This document shows, piece by piece, positions 24,904 through 33,887 of a stretch of 64,000 bases of DNA (its first letter is position 1; each line of letters begins with the position of its first letter). The stretch spans positions 620,001-684,000 of the forward strand of contig NZ_AQQX01000003.1 in assembly GCF_000768315.1 (NCBI RefSeq), written 5' to 3'. A program made the translations under genes and the position numbers. A model generated the notes under the pieces. It was not told the DNA's origin. It ran no database searches and worked only from the letters and a program-made list of their open reading frames with translations. This DNA is from Pseudooceanicola atlanticus (GTDB lineage: Bacteria > Pseudomonadota > Alphaproteobacteria > Rhodobacterales > Rhodobacteraceae).

Positions 24904-24920
24904 CCGACTTTTTTAGTCGG
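24904..24920 (-). promoter_or_regulatory. Iron-box-like dyad 2 (perfect palindrome)
   Basis: CCGACTTTTTTAGTCGG has perfect 6-bp arms (CCGACT/AGTCGG). It forms a tandem pair with dyad 1, and a third related site lies at 19516-19532 before the other imelysin operon. Confidence 0.65.
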
Positions 24921-25196
24921 ACGTTGACAGGTGGGGTTTGAGGAGGCTTGGGGTGGTGTGCCTGGCGGTCAATGCATTGGCTTAGCTTGGTAATTTTCGG
25001 CATGGCGAAACTTGGCGCAGTTGGAGGCATGCGGGTAGAGGCATTGCGTCGCGGCGCAGGCAGGCGCGATTTTCGGACAATAATCTCTCGTATGGTCGAA
25101 GTGATGAGGGCAGCGCCGGCCCGCGGGGTGGCGCAATAGCGCCGCCCGTCCCACCAAAGGTGGTCCGGATCATGCTGGCGCGCCACTGGCGCGACG

Positions 25197-25276
25197 GGGG
25201 CGGGCCCCTCTCGCGGATTGCTTTGCAATCCGCTGCCGGTCGATGCGGCGCTGCCCGGCGGTGCCCGCCGGGCGGG
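25197..25276 (+). repeat. 80-bp direct repeat, copy B
   Basis: About 90% identical to copy A at 22135-22213. It contains a perfect hairpin GCGGATTGC-TTT-GCAATCCGC. The two copies flank the iron operon and its promoter. Confidence 0.85.
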
Positions 25277-25391
25277 ACTTCAGGACATAGACCCAGGAAA
25301 GATGCCCCCTTCCCCCTCCCCTACACGGTTGATTTCCCGGCCCCCTTTGCTAAAAACGCGCGATTTTGCATGGGCACGAGGGGGAAACGGG

Positions 25392-26687
25392 ATGGCCGGG
25401 AACGAGGTTCTCATTGCAGGCGGCGGCATTGGCGGGCTGGCCCTTGCGCTGACGCTGCACCAGATCGGCGTGCCCGCACGGGTGTTCGAAACCGTGGAAA
25501 CCCTGCGCCCGCTGGGCGTCGGCATCAACCTGCAACCCAATGCGGTGCGGGAGCTGTTCGACCTGGGCTTTACCCGCGACGACCTGGACCGGATCGGCCT
25601 GCCCGCCAAGGAATGGGCCCTGGTCGGCCTGCGCGGCCAGGAGGTCTATGCCGAACCGCGTGGCGAGGCCGCGGGCTACAACTGGCCGCAATATGCCGTG
25701 CATCGCGGGGCGCTGCAGATGATGCTCTATGACAAGCTGTGCGCCCGCGCCGGAGCCGAGGCGGTCACCTTGGGCGCGCGCGTCGCCGGCTACCGGCAGG
25801 GCGCGGATGGCGTCACGGCGCTGGTCGAGCACAAGGATGGCCGGGTCGAGGAGGTCGCGGGCCGGGTGTTGATCGGCGCGGACGGGCTGCATTCGGCGGT
25901 GCGCGCGCAGATGTATCCCGATCAGCCGCCGATCCAGTGGGGCGGCGCGGTGATGTGGCGCGGCACGACGCAGACGAAGCCGATCCGGACAGGGTCCTCC
26001 TTTGTCGGGCTGGGCACGCATCATCACCGCATGGTTCTGTATCCGATCTCGCATCCCGATCCCGACACCGGGCTGGTGACGATGAACTGGATCGCCGAGG
26101 TGACCTTCGACAATTCCGAGGGCTGGCGGTCGGGCGACTGGAACCGGCAGGTGCGGCACGAGGAATTCGTGCATCATTTCGAGGGCTGGACCTATGACTG
26201 GCTGGACGTGCCCGCCCTGCTGAACGGGGCCGAGAATGTCTGGGAATACCCGATGATCGACCGCGACCCGATCCCGTCCTGGGTCGATGGCGCGGTGGCA
26301 GTGATGGGCGACGCGGCCCATGTGATGTACCCGACCGGATCGAACGGGGCGAGCCAGGCGATCATCGACGCCCGCGTGATCGGCGCTCAGATGCTGGCGC
26401 ATGGCGTGACGCCGGCGGCCCTGTCAGCCTTCGATGCGGAGCTGTGCGAGAAGGTGTCGGCGCTTGTGCTGCGCAACCGGGGCGCCGGGCCGTTCGGGCT
26501 GCTGAACCTGATCGACGAGCGCTGCGGCGGCGAGTTCGACGATATCGAGGCGGTGGTGCCCAAGGCCGAGCGCGAGGAATTCATGTCCGTCTACAAACGC
26601 GCGGCCGGTTTCGCCATCCAGACCCTGAACGAAGCCCCGCCGACCATCGCGCCGGGCGCGCGGGTTGCAGGGGAAATGGCGGGGTGA
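25392..26687 (+). CDS. FAD-dependent aromatic monooxygenase (PhzS/salicylate-hydroxylase type)
   Basis: A 431-aa class A flavoprotein monooxygenase. The FAD loop VLIAGGGIGGLALALTL is at the N-terminus, the DG motif VLIGADGLHSAVRAQMY near residue 160, and GDAAHVMYPTGSNGASQ near 305 is the second FAD contact. Such enzymes hydroxylate aromatic rings with NAD(P)H and O2. I took the ATG at 25392 (MAGNEV), immediately before the FAD motif; reading frames further upstream run through the repeat. It stands alone, convergent with the ligase gene. The substrate is unknown. Confidence 0.9.
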   Translation: MAGNEVLIAGGGIGGLALALTLHQIGVPARVFETVETLRPLGVGINLQPNAVRELFDLGFTRDDLDRIGLPAKEWALVGLRGQEVYAEPRGEAAGYNWPQYAVHRGALQMMLYDKLCARAGAEAVTLGARVAGYRQGADGVTALVEHKDGRVEEVAGRVLIGADGLHSAVRAQMYPDQPPIQWGGAVMWRGTTQTKPIRTGSSFVGLGTHHHRMVLYPISHPDPDTGLVTMNWIAEVTFDNSEGWRSGDWNRQVRHEEFVHHFEGWTYDWLDVPALLNGAENVWEYPMIDRDPIPSWVDGAVAVMGDAAHVMYPTGSNGASQAIIDARVIGAQMLAHGVTPAALSAFDAELCEKVSALVLRNRGAGPFGLLNLIDERCGGEFDDIEAVVPKAEREEFMSVYKRAAGFAIQTLNEAPPTIAPGARVAGEMAG

Positions 26688-26791
26688 GCGCGGGCTCAAG
26701 GCTGTAGGTCGCCCCCCGGCACGGCGATGCGTGGCTTGCGTTTGACGCGGCCCTGCCTAGGGAGTTCGCCGGGGGTAAAAGGGCGGATGCC

Positions 26792-28759
26792 TCACCCAGC
26801 CAGTTCGGCGCGGGTTTCGGCATAGCGCAGGAAGGCGTCGAAGCTGTCGGGATTGGCCATGGAATCGCGGTTCACGACCTTTTCAGGATCGCCCCCGAGC
26901 AGCAGTTTCTTGACCGGGACCTCAAGCTTCTTGCCCGACAGGGTGCGCGGGACGTCGGCGATCTGCACGATCTCGTCCGGCAGGAAGCGGGCGGAGACGG
27001 CATTGCGGATCGAGAGCCGGATCTTTTCGGTCAGCGCCTCGTCGAAGGCGACGCCCTCGGCCGGGACGACAAAGAGCACCATGAAACTGTCGCGACCCAG
27101 GAATTCGAGGTCGATGACGAGGCTGTCCATGACCTCGTCCAGGCCTTCGACCGCGCGGTAGATCTCGGACGAGCCGAGGCGCAGGCCGCGCCGGTTGATC
27201 GTGGCGTCGGAGCGGCCGTAGATGACCGAACCGCCCTCGGGCGTGATCTCGATCCAGTCGCCGTGGCGCCAGATGCCGGGATAGGTGTCGAAATAGCTTT
27301 CATGCAGGCGAGAGCCGTCCTCGTCGCCCCAGAAGAAGAGCGGCATGGAGGGCAGCGGTTCGGTGCAGACCAGTTCGCCGACCTCGCCGATCAGCTCGGT
27401 CCCGGCCTCGTCGAAGGCGCGCACGGCATTGCCCAGGGCGCGGCACTGCATTTCGCCGGCGCGGACGGGCATCATCGGGTTGCCCAGCACGAAGGCGCCC
27501 GCAAGGTCGGTGCCGCCGCTGATCGGGGCGAGCCAGAGGTCCTGTTTGACCTCGGAATAGATCCAGTCGTAGCCCTCCTGGCTGAGCGGCGAGCCGGTGG
27601 AGCCGAGGGAAACGAGCGCGGAGAGGTCCAGTTCGGCCCCCGGGCGGATACCGGCCTTCTGGCAGGCCATGAAGAAGGCCGCTCCGGCCCCGAAATAGGT
27701 GAGGCGTTCATGGGCGACCATGCGCCAGACCTCGTACATGTCGGGGTGGTTGGCGGCGCCGTCGAACATCGCCACCATCGCGCCCTGCGCCATGGCGTTC
27801 CATTGCGAATTCCACATGATCCAGCCCGAGGACGTCATCCAGCAGAACCGATCCTCGGCGCCGATATCCTGGTGCAGGGCCTGCTTGGACCCTTCCAGCA
27901 GCACGCCGCCATGGCCGTGCACGATGGGCTTGGGATTGCCGGTGGTTCCGGAGGAATAGACGATCCAGATCGGGTGCGAGAAATCCACCATCTCGATCCG
28001 GGGGCTTTGCGGGGCCGAGATCAGGTCGGACCAGAGCGTCCAGCCCGCACCGTCGCCCAGCACCGGGACCATGACCTTGTGGGTCAGGCCGGGCAGTTCG
28101 GCGGCGATCCCCTCCATCACCTCGCGGCGGTCGATCTGGCGACCGGCATGGACATAGCCGTCCTGGGCGATCAGCACCTTGGGGTCGATCTGGCGGAACC
28201 GGTCGATGATCGCGGTATGGCCCATGTCGGGGGCGCAGAGCGACCAGACGGCGCCCAGCCCGATCGTCGCCAGAAAGGCGACCAGCGCATCCTGGGTGTT
28301 GGGCAGGACGGCGACGACCCGGTCACCGCGTTCGACGCCCATGGCGCGCAGGGCCGCCTGGACCGAACCGACGCGGTCGCGCAGCTGTGCCCAGGTCATT
28401 TCCTCACGGCCGAAGGTTTCCGATTGCAGCACCAGCGCGGTGGCGTCGGGCTTGTCCTGGGCGTGGCGCAGGATCTGCGCGGCCATGTTGGTGGTGGCAC
28501 CGGGGAACCAATCGGCGCCGGGCATCTTGCGTTCCGGCAGCACCTCGGTCCAGCCGGCGACGGGGAGGTTGCAGAACTCGATGATCGAGGTCCAGAACCC
28601 TTCGAGGTCGCTGACCGACCATTCCCACATGTCCTGATAATCGGCGAAATCCAGACCGCGATTGTCCTTGAGCCAGCGCTGGTACTGCGCCAGGCGGCTG
28701 GCCTGGGCGCGTTCAGGGCTGGGGGTCCAAAGTATGGGGCGGTCTGTGGCGTCTGTCAT
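26792..28759 (-). CDS. Acetoacetyl-CoA synthetase-like acyl-CoA ligase
   Basis: A 655-aa AMP-forming ligase with an N-terminal ACAS domain (YQRWLKDNRGLDFADYQDMWEWS), the P-loop-like motif IVYSSGTTGNPKPIVHG near residue 260, the hinge YGRSDATINRRGLRLGSSE near 530 and the catalytic-lysine motif TLSGKKLEVPVKKLL near 615. This set and length are typical of acetoacetate-CoA ligase. The context, after two flavoproteins and an importer, leaves open another beta-keto or aromatic acid. The start overlaps the preceding monooxygenase stop (ATGA). Confidence 0.9.
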   Translation of the reverse strand: MTDATDRPILWTPSPERAQASRLAQYQRWLKDNRGLDFADYQDMWEWSVSDLEGFWTSIIEFCNLPVAGWTEVLPERKMPGADWFPGATTNMAAQILRHAQDKPDATALVLQSETFGREEMTWAQLRDRVGSVQAALRAMGVERGDRVVAVLPNTQDALVAFLATIGLGAVWSLCAPDMGHTAIIDRFRQIDPKVLIAQDGYVHAGRQIDRREVMEGIAAELPGLTHKVMVPVLGDGAGWTLWSDLISAPQSPRIEMVDFSHPIWIVYSSGTTGNPKPIVHGHGGVLLEGSKQALHQDIGAEDRFCWMTSSGWIMWNSQWNAMAQGAMVAMFDGAANHPDMYEVWRMVAHERLTYFGAGAAFFMACQKAGIRPGAELDLSALVSLGSTGSPLSQEGYDWIYSEVKQDLWLAPISGGTDLAGAFVLGNPMMPVRAGEMQCRALGNAVRAFDEAGTELIGEVGELVCTEPLPSMPLFFWGDEDGSRLHESYFDTYPGIWRHGDWIEITPEGGSVIYGRSDATINRRGLRLGSSEIYRAVEGLDEVMDSLVIDLEFLGRDSFMVLFVVPAEGVAFDEALTEKIRLSIRNAVSARFLPDEIVQIADVPRTLSGKKLEVPVKKLLLGGDPEKVVNRDSMANPDSFDAFLRYAETRAELAG

Positions 28760-30651
28760 TCGGTCCTCCTCAGCACCCCGTCGAAGAACGCCGCGAGGGC
28801 GGCGGTGTCGGTCAGGGGCAAAATCCCGGCAACGTACTGGTCCGGGCGCACGATCAGCAGGCATCCCTCCTCCGGGTCGATGCCGCGCATGTCGTAGATA
28901 TCCATGCCGGATTTCCGATCGGGGGTGAAGACCTTCTCGGTGTCGGGCAGGCCGTAGCGCCCTTTCGCCGGTTTCAGCAGCGGGTGCAGGTCGTCGATGT
29001 TCACGTCATGGTGGCTTTGCCCGATGACGGCGCGCAGGTCGATCATCGCGTCGATATCGGCGGCTTCGGGCGTGTAGCGCAGCAGCGGCAGGGCGGGGTC
29101 GGTGGCCAGCGCCTCGCAGAGTTGCCAGAGCGGGCTGTCGGTGTCGCGGGGGTCCTGCGATCCGGCGAAGGCATAGAGCCGCCAGCGCCCATCCGCGAGC
29201 GCGGCATGGCCCAGCTGCATCGGCTTGCCATCCGCGAGCCGGATCACCTGGGCCGAATGGAACCGCTTGCCGATCACCTGCCCGGTGGCCAGCGCCTGGT
29301 GCCTGTCCTCCATGACCAGCGCGGAGGGGGCATATTGCACGGCGGTGCCGGCGGTGTAGCGGCCATGCTTGGCGAAGTAATCCTGGAAGGCGGCGGCATC
29401 GAGCGCTGCATCCGTGCCTTCGGCCTGGTCGCCGCCTGCCTCTTCGGAAAAGCGCTTGGCCCAGTGGCGGTCGAAATCGATCAGGTCGGCGGCGACGCCC
29501 TGGCGTTCGGCGGAATAGCTGTGCAGCAGGTCCGGGTCCGCCTGGCCGCGCAGCACGGCGGCGAGTTTCCAGCCCAGGTTGAAGGTGTCGCCCATCGACA
29601 CGTTCATGCCCTGCCCCGCCTTGGGGCTGTGGGTGTGGCAGGCATCGCCCGCGATGAAGATGCGCGGGGTCTGGGCCGGGCCGGTGCTGTCGTCGAACTT
29701 GTCGCAGAGCCGCTGGCCGATTTCGTAGACCGACCACCAGGCGATTTCCTTCACGTCGAGCGTGTAGGGATGCAGGATGCGCTGCGCCGCCGAGACCAGT
29801 TGATCCGAAGTGATGTTGCGGCTGGCGACGCGTTCATCGGCGGCCAGCTTGTCCATCTCGACATAGAGCCGGACGAGGTATCCGCCCTCGCGCGGGATGA
29901 TCAGGATGTTGCCCTCGCTGGCCGAGCGGATCACCGATTTGAAGCGCAGGTCGGGGAAGTCGCTGACCGCCAGCACGTCCATCACGCCCCAGGCCTGGTT
30001 GGCCGCGTCGCCGGTCAGCTGCCGCCCGATGGATTTGCGCACCGTGCTGCGCGCGCCGTCGCAGCCCACGGCGTAGCGGGCCTGCACGACCTGTTCGCCG
30101 TCGGGCGTGTCGAAGCGCGCGGTGATCGGGTATTCGGCGCTGTCGTCGCGGCTGAGGTCGGTCAGTTGCCGGTTGTAGAGCGGCTCCAGCCGGCGGGGGG
30201 AGTTGCGCATCACCTCGAGGTAGAAATCATGCACGCGGGCCTGGTTGAGGATCAGATGCGGGAATTCCGACAGGTCGTCCTCGACATCCTGGATGCGGCC
30301 CGAGCGGGCGATATGGCGCGGCTGGTCGTCATCGGGTTTCCAGAAGGTGGTTTCGTTGACCCAGTAGGCCTCCTGCATCAGCTTTTCGGCAAAGCCGAAG
30401 GCCTGGAACATCTCCATCGTGCGGCAGGCGATGCCGTCGGCCTGCCCCAGTTCGAGCGGCCCGGGTTTCTGGTCGACGATCATGGTCGAGATCCCGGCAA
30501 AGGCCGACAATTGCGCCGCCAGCGTCAGGCCAGCGGGGCCGCAGCCGACGATCAGCACATCGACCTGGTCGGGGATGCCCTCGGGCAGGTTTGGGGCGGC
30601 CGGTTTGACGCGCGGGTCGCCCGTGCGGAACCCATCAAGGTGAAACTGCAT
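28756..30651 (-). CDS. FAD-dependent phenol/3-hydroxybenzoate-type monooxygenase
   Basis: A 631-aa flavoprotein with FAD motif VLIVGCGPAGLTLAAQL near residue 33, the DG motif YAVGCDGARSTVRKSIG, the GDACHTHSPKAGQGMN segment near 345 and a C-terminal thioredoxin-like domain, as in phenol 2-monooxygenase and MobA 3-hydroxybenzoate 4-monooxygenase. It hydroxylates a phenolic ring with NADPH and O2. It lies 58 bases after an FAD-dependent oxidoreductase gene and is coupled to the ligase gene downstream. The true substrate is unknown. Confidence 0.9.
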   Translation of the reverse strand: MQFHLDGFRTGDPRVKPAAPNLPEGIPDQVDVLIVGCGPAGLTLAAQLSAFAGISTMIVDQKPGPLELGQADGIACRTMEMFQAFGFAEKLMQEAYWVNETTFWKPDDDQPRHIARSGRIQDVEDDLSEFPHLILNQARVHDFYLEVMRNSPRRLEPLYNRQLTDLSRDDSAEYPITARFDTPDGEQVVQARYAVGCDGARSTVRKSIGRQLTGDAANQAWGVMDVLAVSDFPDLRFKSVIRSASEGNILIIPREGGYLVRLYVEMDKLAADERVASRNITSDQLVSAAQRILHPYTLDVKEIAWWSVYEIGQRLCDKFDDSTGPAQTPRIFIAGDACHTHSPKAGQGMNVSMGDTFNLGWKLAAVLRGQADPDLLHSYSAERQGVAADLIDFDRHWAKRFSEEAGGDQAEGTDAALDAAAFQDYFAKHGRYTAGTAVQYAPSALVMEDRHQALATGQVIGKRFHSAQVIRLADGKPMQLGHAALADGRWRLYAFAGSQDPRDTDSPLWQLCEALATDPALPLLRYTPEAADIDAMIDLRAVIGQSHHDVNIDDLHPLLKPAKGRYGLPDTEKVFTPDRKSGMDIYDMRGIDPEEGCLLIVRPDQYVAGILPLTDTAALAAFFDGVLRRTE

Positions 30652-30709
30652 CGAAACCCCTCCCTCTGATCAGACGCATTCCAGTTCTTGCACCTGTTTG
30701 GCGCGGGGC

Positions 30710-31975
30710 TCAAGCCGGAACGGGAAAAGTTTGCTCGGGCGTGAGGAAGGCACCGGCCGCGCGCAGGCGGTCGATGGTTTCGACGGCAGAGAACGCCCCG
30801 CCTGCGGTCAGCGATGCGGCGATACCCGCCGCCTGCCCCGTGGCCATACCGGTGCCCATGACCCGGATCGCCGCGCCACCCTTGCGGTCGCCATCGGCGA
30901 GGCGTCCGGCACAGAAGAGGTTGGGCGTGTCGACCGAATGCAGGCACGAAAGCGGGATCTGGTAGGTCGCCTTGTCGGGCGGGTAATCGAAGCTGCTGAC
31001 AAAGCTGTCGCGGTCATGCCATTCCGCGCCCCAGGCGCCAAGCGCGATGCAATCGTCAAAGCTGCGGCGGCTGGCGATGTCGTCCCAGGTCAGGCGGGTG
31101 CGGCAATTCAGGTGGCGGGATTCGCGGGTGCCGATTTCCGGCCCGGTGGAGACGAGGTAGGCGCCCTCGCAGCCCTCGATCGTCTGGATCGCGGTCAGGT
31201 ATGCCCAGGCCTGGCGGCGGGTGTCGGCCTCGGCCCGGCTGAGGGACCCGGCATCGCGCGGGTCGTAATCTGCGGAGGCGAGGTAGACAACCATGTCCCC
31301 CGAGAAGGGCAGCCGGACGATCACGCAGCGATCCTTGGTCACGGTGCCCGGCGGGAAGCCACGCGCCGCCACCGCGTCCGAGATCTGCTGGGCGGTGACG
31401 GTGACGCCCTTGGGAATGCCGCCGAACCGGGTGCCGAGCGTGCCCAGGTTCACCCCGTCCTCGTTGCCGTAGCGGGTGCTGGCCCCGCCATGGGCGGCCA
31501 TGTCGCCATCGCCGGTGCAATCGACGAAGGCCCCCGCGGTGACCGTGGTTTCGCCGCCATGATCGGCATAGCGGACTGACGCGATCCGGTCGCCGTCGCG
31601 GGTGGCGCCGGTGACGAAGGCGCCGAACCGGGTGTCGACCCCGGCCTCTTCCGTCATCTGGTCGAAGATGCGCTTCAGCGCCTCCGGCTCGAACGTGGCA
31701 AAGACCCCGCGGAAGCGTTGCGGCGGGGTGATGGCGTCGAACTGGCGCAGGCGGTCGATCACCTCTCCGGGGATGCCACCGACGGCCTGGTGGGCGGTTT
31801 CGCCCAGCGTGTAGAGCCCGCAGAGCGTCAGCACGTTGCGCACCGCCGCCGCGCCACCAAGGCAGCCATGGCGTTCGATCAGCAGGGTGCGCGCGCCGTC
31901 CCGGGCGGCCGCGATGGCCGCGGCGGTGCCGGCTGTGCCGCCGCCGGCGACGATGACGTCGTAATCGGTGCTCAT
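30710..31975 (-). CDS. FAD-dependent oxidoreductase (PF12831-like)
   Basis: A 421-aa flavoprotein with an N-terminal FAD motif VIVAGGGTAGTAAAIAAARDG and RHGCLGGAAAVRNVL. It has a middle FVDCTGDGDMAAHGGAS segment and a C-terminal VMGTGMATGQAAGIAAS. PF12831 proteins oxidise diverse small molecules; the substrate here is unknown. The ATG at 31975 overlaps the permease stop (ATGA); an upstream GTG is less likely. It is cotranscribed with a NitT/TauT-type ABC importer, so it may act on the imported compound. Confidence 0.88.
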   Translation of the reverse strand: MSTDYDVIVAGGGTAGTAAAIAAARDGARTLLIERHGCLGGAAAVRNVLTLCGLYTLGETAHQAVGGIPGEVIDRLRQFDAITPPQRFRGVFATFEPEALKRIFDQMTEEAGVDTRFGAFVTGATRDGDRIASVRYADHGGETTVTAGAFVDCTGDGDMAAHGGASTRYGNEDGVNLGTLGTRFGGIPKGVTVTAQQISDAVAARGFPPGTVTKDRCVIVRLPFSGDMVVYLASADYDPRDAGSLSRAEADTRRQAWAYLTAIQTIEGCEGAYLVSTGPEIGTRESRHLNCRTRLTWDDIASRRSFDDCIALGAWGAEWHDRDSFVSSFDYPPDKATYQIPLSCLHSVDTPNLFCAGRLADGDRKGGAAIRVMGTGMATGQAAGIAASLTAGGAFSAVETIDRLRAAGAFLTPEQTFPVPA

Positions 31976-32814
31976 GTCCGCCACCCCAGCAGCCGTCGTT
32001 CGATGATGGCGATGGCGCCGCTGACCAGCACGCCCAGCACCGACAGGATCACCACCCCCGCGAACAGACGTTCGAGGTCATAGAGCGACCCGGCTTGCAG
32101 GATATAGGCGCCGATGCCGTATTCCGCGCCCAGCATTTCCGCTGCGACCAGCAGGATGATGGCGATGGCCAGGCTGATGCGCAGCCCCGACAGGATGCCG
32201 GGCATGGCGCCGGGCAGCACGATCTTGCGCACGATGGAGAACCACGAGAGCCCGAAGCTCTGCCCCATGCGGATCAGAGTGCGGTCCACGTTGTCGACCG
32301 CGCCATAGGTGGCCACGACCGTGGGGGTGAAGGTGCCGAAGGCGATCAGCGCGTATTTCGACCCTTCACCGATGCCGAACCAGATCACGAAAAGCGGCAG
32401 CAGCGCGATCTTGGGGATCGGGAAAAGCGCCGCGACCAGCGGGACCATGCCCGCGCGGATGTAGGAAAAGAGCCCGATCAGGATCCCCACCGACACGCCC
32501 AGCGACACGCCGAGCGCCGCCCCGACCGCGAGGCGCGACAGCGACGGGCCGAGATGCTTGAAGAGCAGGCCCGAGGCGTAGAGCTCCTGGAAGGTTTGCA
32601 GCACGTCCGAGGGTTTCGGCAGGGTCAGCGCGGAGATCCAGCCTGCCCGCGTGCCCCATTCGGCGATGGCGATCAGGACGAGGAAGACCACGAGCCCGAC
32701 CCAGCGGCGCGGTTTCGGGGCAAAGCCGCCACCGCGGAAGCTGACCGGGCGGGCGGTGCCGTCCTCGGGCTTGGCCTTGGTGGCGGGGATCGTATCGAGG
32801 GTGGCGTCAGACAT
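31972..32814 (-). CDS. ABC importer permease (NitT/TauT/SsuC type)
   Basis: A 280-aa inner-membrane permease with about six membrane segments, including VGLVVFLVLIAIAEWGT near the N-terminus and IAIILLVAAEMLGAEYGIG. The EAA-like loop (SFGLSWFSIVRKIVLPGAMPGILSGLR) contacts the ATPase. This family imports nitrate, taurine, sulfonates, riboflavin or pyrimidine precursors. It overlaps both the upstream ATPase gene and the downstream flavoprotein gene. Confidence 0.92.
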   Translation of the reverse strand: MSDATLDTIPATKAKPEDGTARPVSFRGGGFAPKPRRWVGLVVFLVLIAIAEWGTRAGWISALTLPKPSDVLQTFQELYASGLLFKHLGPSLSRLAVGAALGVSLGVSVGILIGLFSYIRAGMVPLVAALFPIPKIALLPLFVIWFGIGEGSKYALIAFGTFTPTVVATYGAVDNVDRTLIRMGQSFGLSWFSIVRKIVLPGAMPGILSGLRISLAIAIILLVAAEMLGAEYGIGAYILQAGSLYDLERLFAGVVILSVLGVLVSGAIAIIERRLLGWRT

Positions 32815-33574
32815 TGATCAGCTCCGCATCGGCGGCGCGGGCTTCGTCGCGCATGAGTTGCCAGAGGTGTTTCTGCTGCCGTTCCAGTTCCGGGTCGCCG
32901 TATTCCCGCTCGCCCAGGGGCGTGTCGAGTTCGACGATCTCGCGGATCTGGCCAGGACGGCGCGAGAGCACGACGATCCGGTGGCCCAGGCGCACGGCCT
33001 CGGCCAGGTTGTGGGTGACGTAGACGGCGGTGAAGGGCTGGCGGGTCCAGAGGCTGACGAGGTCGTCCATCAGCAATTCCCGCGTCTGGCTGTCGAGCGC
33101 GGAGAGCGGTTCGTCCATCAGCATGACGGCGGGTTTGACCGCCAGGGCGCGGGCGATGGCGACGCGCTGTTTCATGCCGCCGGAGAGCTGTTTCGGCAGG
33201 GCCTTGGCGAAATCGCTCAGCTTGGTCCGGGCCAGCACGTCGTCGATGATCGCGCGGGCGCGGGCGCCCTTGATCCCGTGATCCTCGAGCACGAGGGAGA
33301 TGTTCCCCTCGACGCTGCGCCAGGGCAGCAGGGCGAAATCCTGGAAGATGTAGGTGAGCGGGTTCAGGCAGCCCTCGGGCGGGTTGCCGACCTGCACGAC
33401 ACGGCCCTGGCTGGGCCGTTCCAGCCCGCCGATGAAGCGCAGCAGCGTGGATTTCCCACAACCGGAGGGGCCGACGATACAGACGATCCTGCCATCCGGG
33501 ATGTCGAGGGTGATGTCGCGCATCACCTCGAAATCGTCATAGGAATGGCTGATGTTTTCCAGCCTTATGTCCAT
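32807..33574 (-). CDS. ABC importer ATPase (NitT/TauT type)
   Basis: A 255-aa ATPase with Walker A GPSGCGKST, Q-loop YIFQDFALLPWR, signature LSGGMKQRVAIARAL and Walker B VMLMDEPLSALD, followed by the VYVTHNLAEAVRL switch His. I chose the ATG at 33574 (MDIRLENIS), preceded by GGAGG. It overlaps the permease gene by 8 bases. It powers import of the compound captured by the binding protein encoded at 33888. Confidence 0.94.
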   Translation of the reverse strand: MDIRLENISHSYDDFEVMRDITLDIPDGRIVCIVGPSGCGKSTLLRFIGGLERPSQGRVVQVGNPPEGCLNPLTYIFQDFALLPWRSVEGNISLVLEDHGIKGARARAIIDDVLARTKLSDFAKALPKQLSGGMKQRVAIARALAVKPAVMLMDEPLSALDSQTRELLMDDLVSLWTRQPFTAVYVTHNLAEAVRLGHRIVVLSRRPGQIREIVELDTPLGEREYGDPELERQQKHLWQLMRDEARAADAELINV

Positions 33575-33887
33575 GTGGCCTCCGGTGGTCTGGGTGAGGT
33601 GATTGCGTGCGCTGCTGCGAAATCGAGGGACGCGCCCGACCCTGGCTGGGCGCTTTGGTGGGCGTCGGCTGGGGGTGCGCATTCAAGCAGCGGTGTTGTT
33701 CGAGCTGTACAGGTCATCGCCAATGCGCCCTCCCGGGGGGAGGGTCGGGCGCGGCCCGGGCTTTCAGCCCGTGCCATGGTAGCGGCTGGTGATTGGGCGT
33801 ATGGGGTGGCAGCGGTCCATGCGCAAGCAAAGGCACGGGACCCGCAGGTCCCGTGCGAGGGGGCAGAGAGGGTCCCTGCCCGGCTCA
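33575..33887. other. Intra-operon gap with stem-loops
   Basis: This 313-base gap separates the solute-binding protein gene from its ATPase. It contains the strong stem-loop at 33833-33856 and weaker ones at about 33731-33745 (CCCTCCC/GGGAGGG) and 33757-33770 (GGGCT/AGCCC). No gene is visible. Confidence 0.55.
33833..33856 (-). terminator. Stem-loop after the NitT/TauT binding-protein gene
   Basis: GCACGGGACC and GGTCCCGTGC pair perfectly across a 4-base loop, 31 bases after the binding-protein stop. The T-run is poor, so it may be a partial terminator or an mRNA-stabilising hairpin. Confidence 0.55.

Larger units (their letters stand above)
24786..25391. other. 606-base intergenic region: iron operon promoter plus repeat copy B
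   Basis: This gap holds two iron-box-like dyads (24876-24920) for the leftward operon and the 80-bp repeat copy B (25197-25276). The rest, including a 63-codon frame at 24948-25139, has no convincing coding character. The promoter of the flavin monooxygenase gene at 25392 must lie at its right end. Confidence 0.5.

Noticed and set aside
24948-25139. A 63-codon plus-strand frame in the 606-base intergenic region
   Set aside because: No ribosome site, no similarity I recognise, and composition unlike the neighbouring genes.
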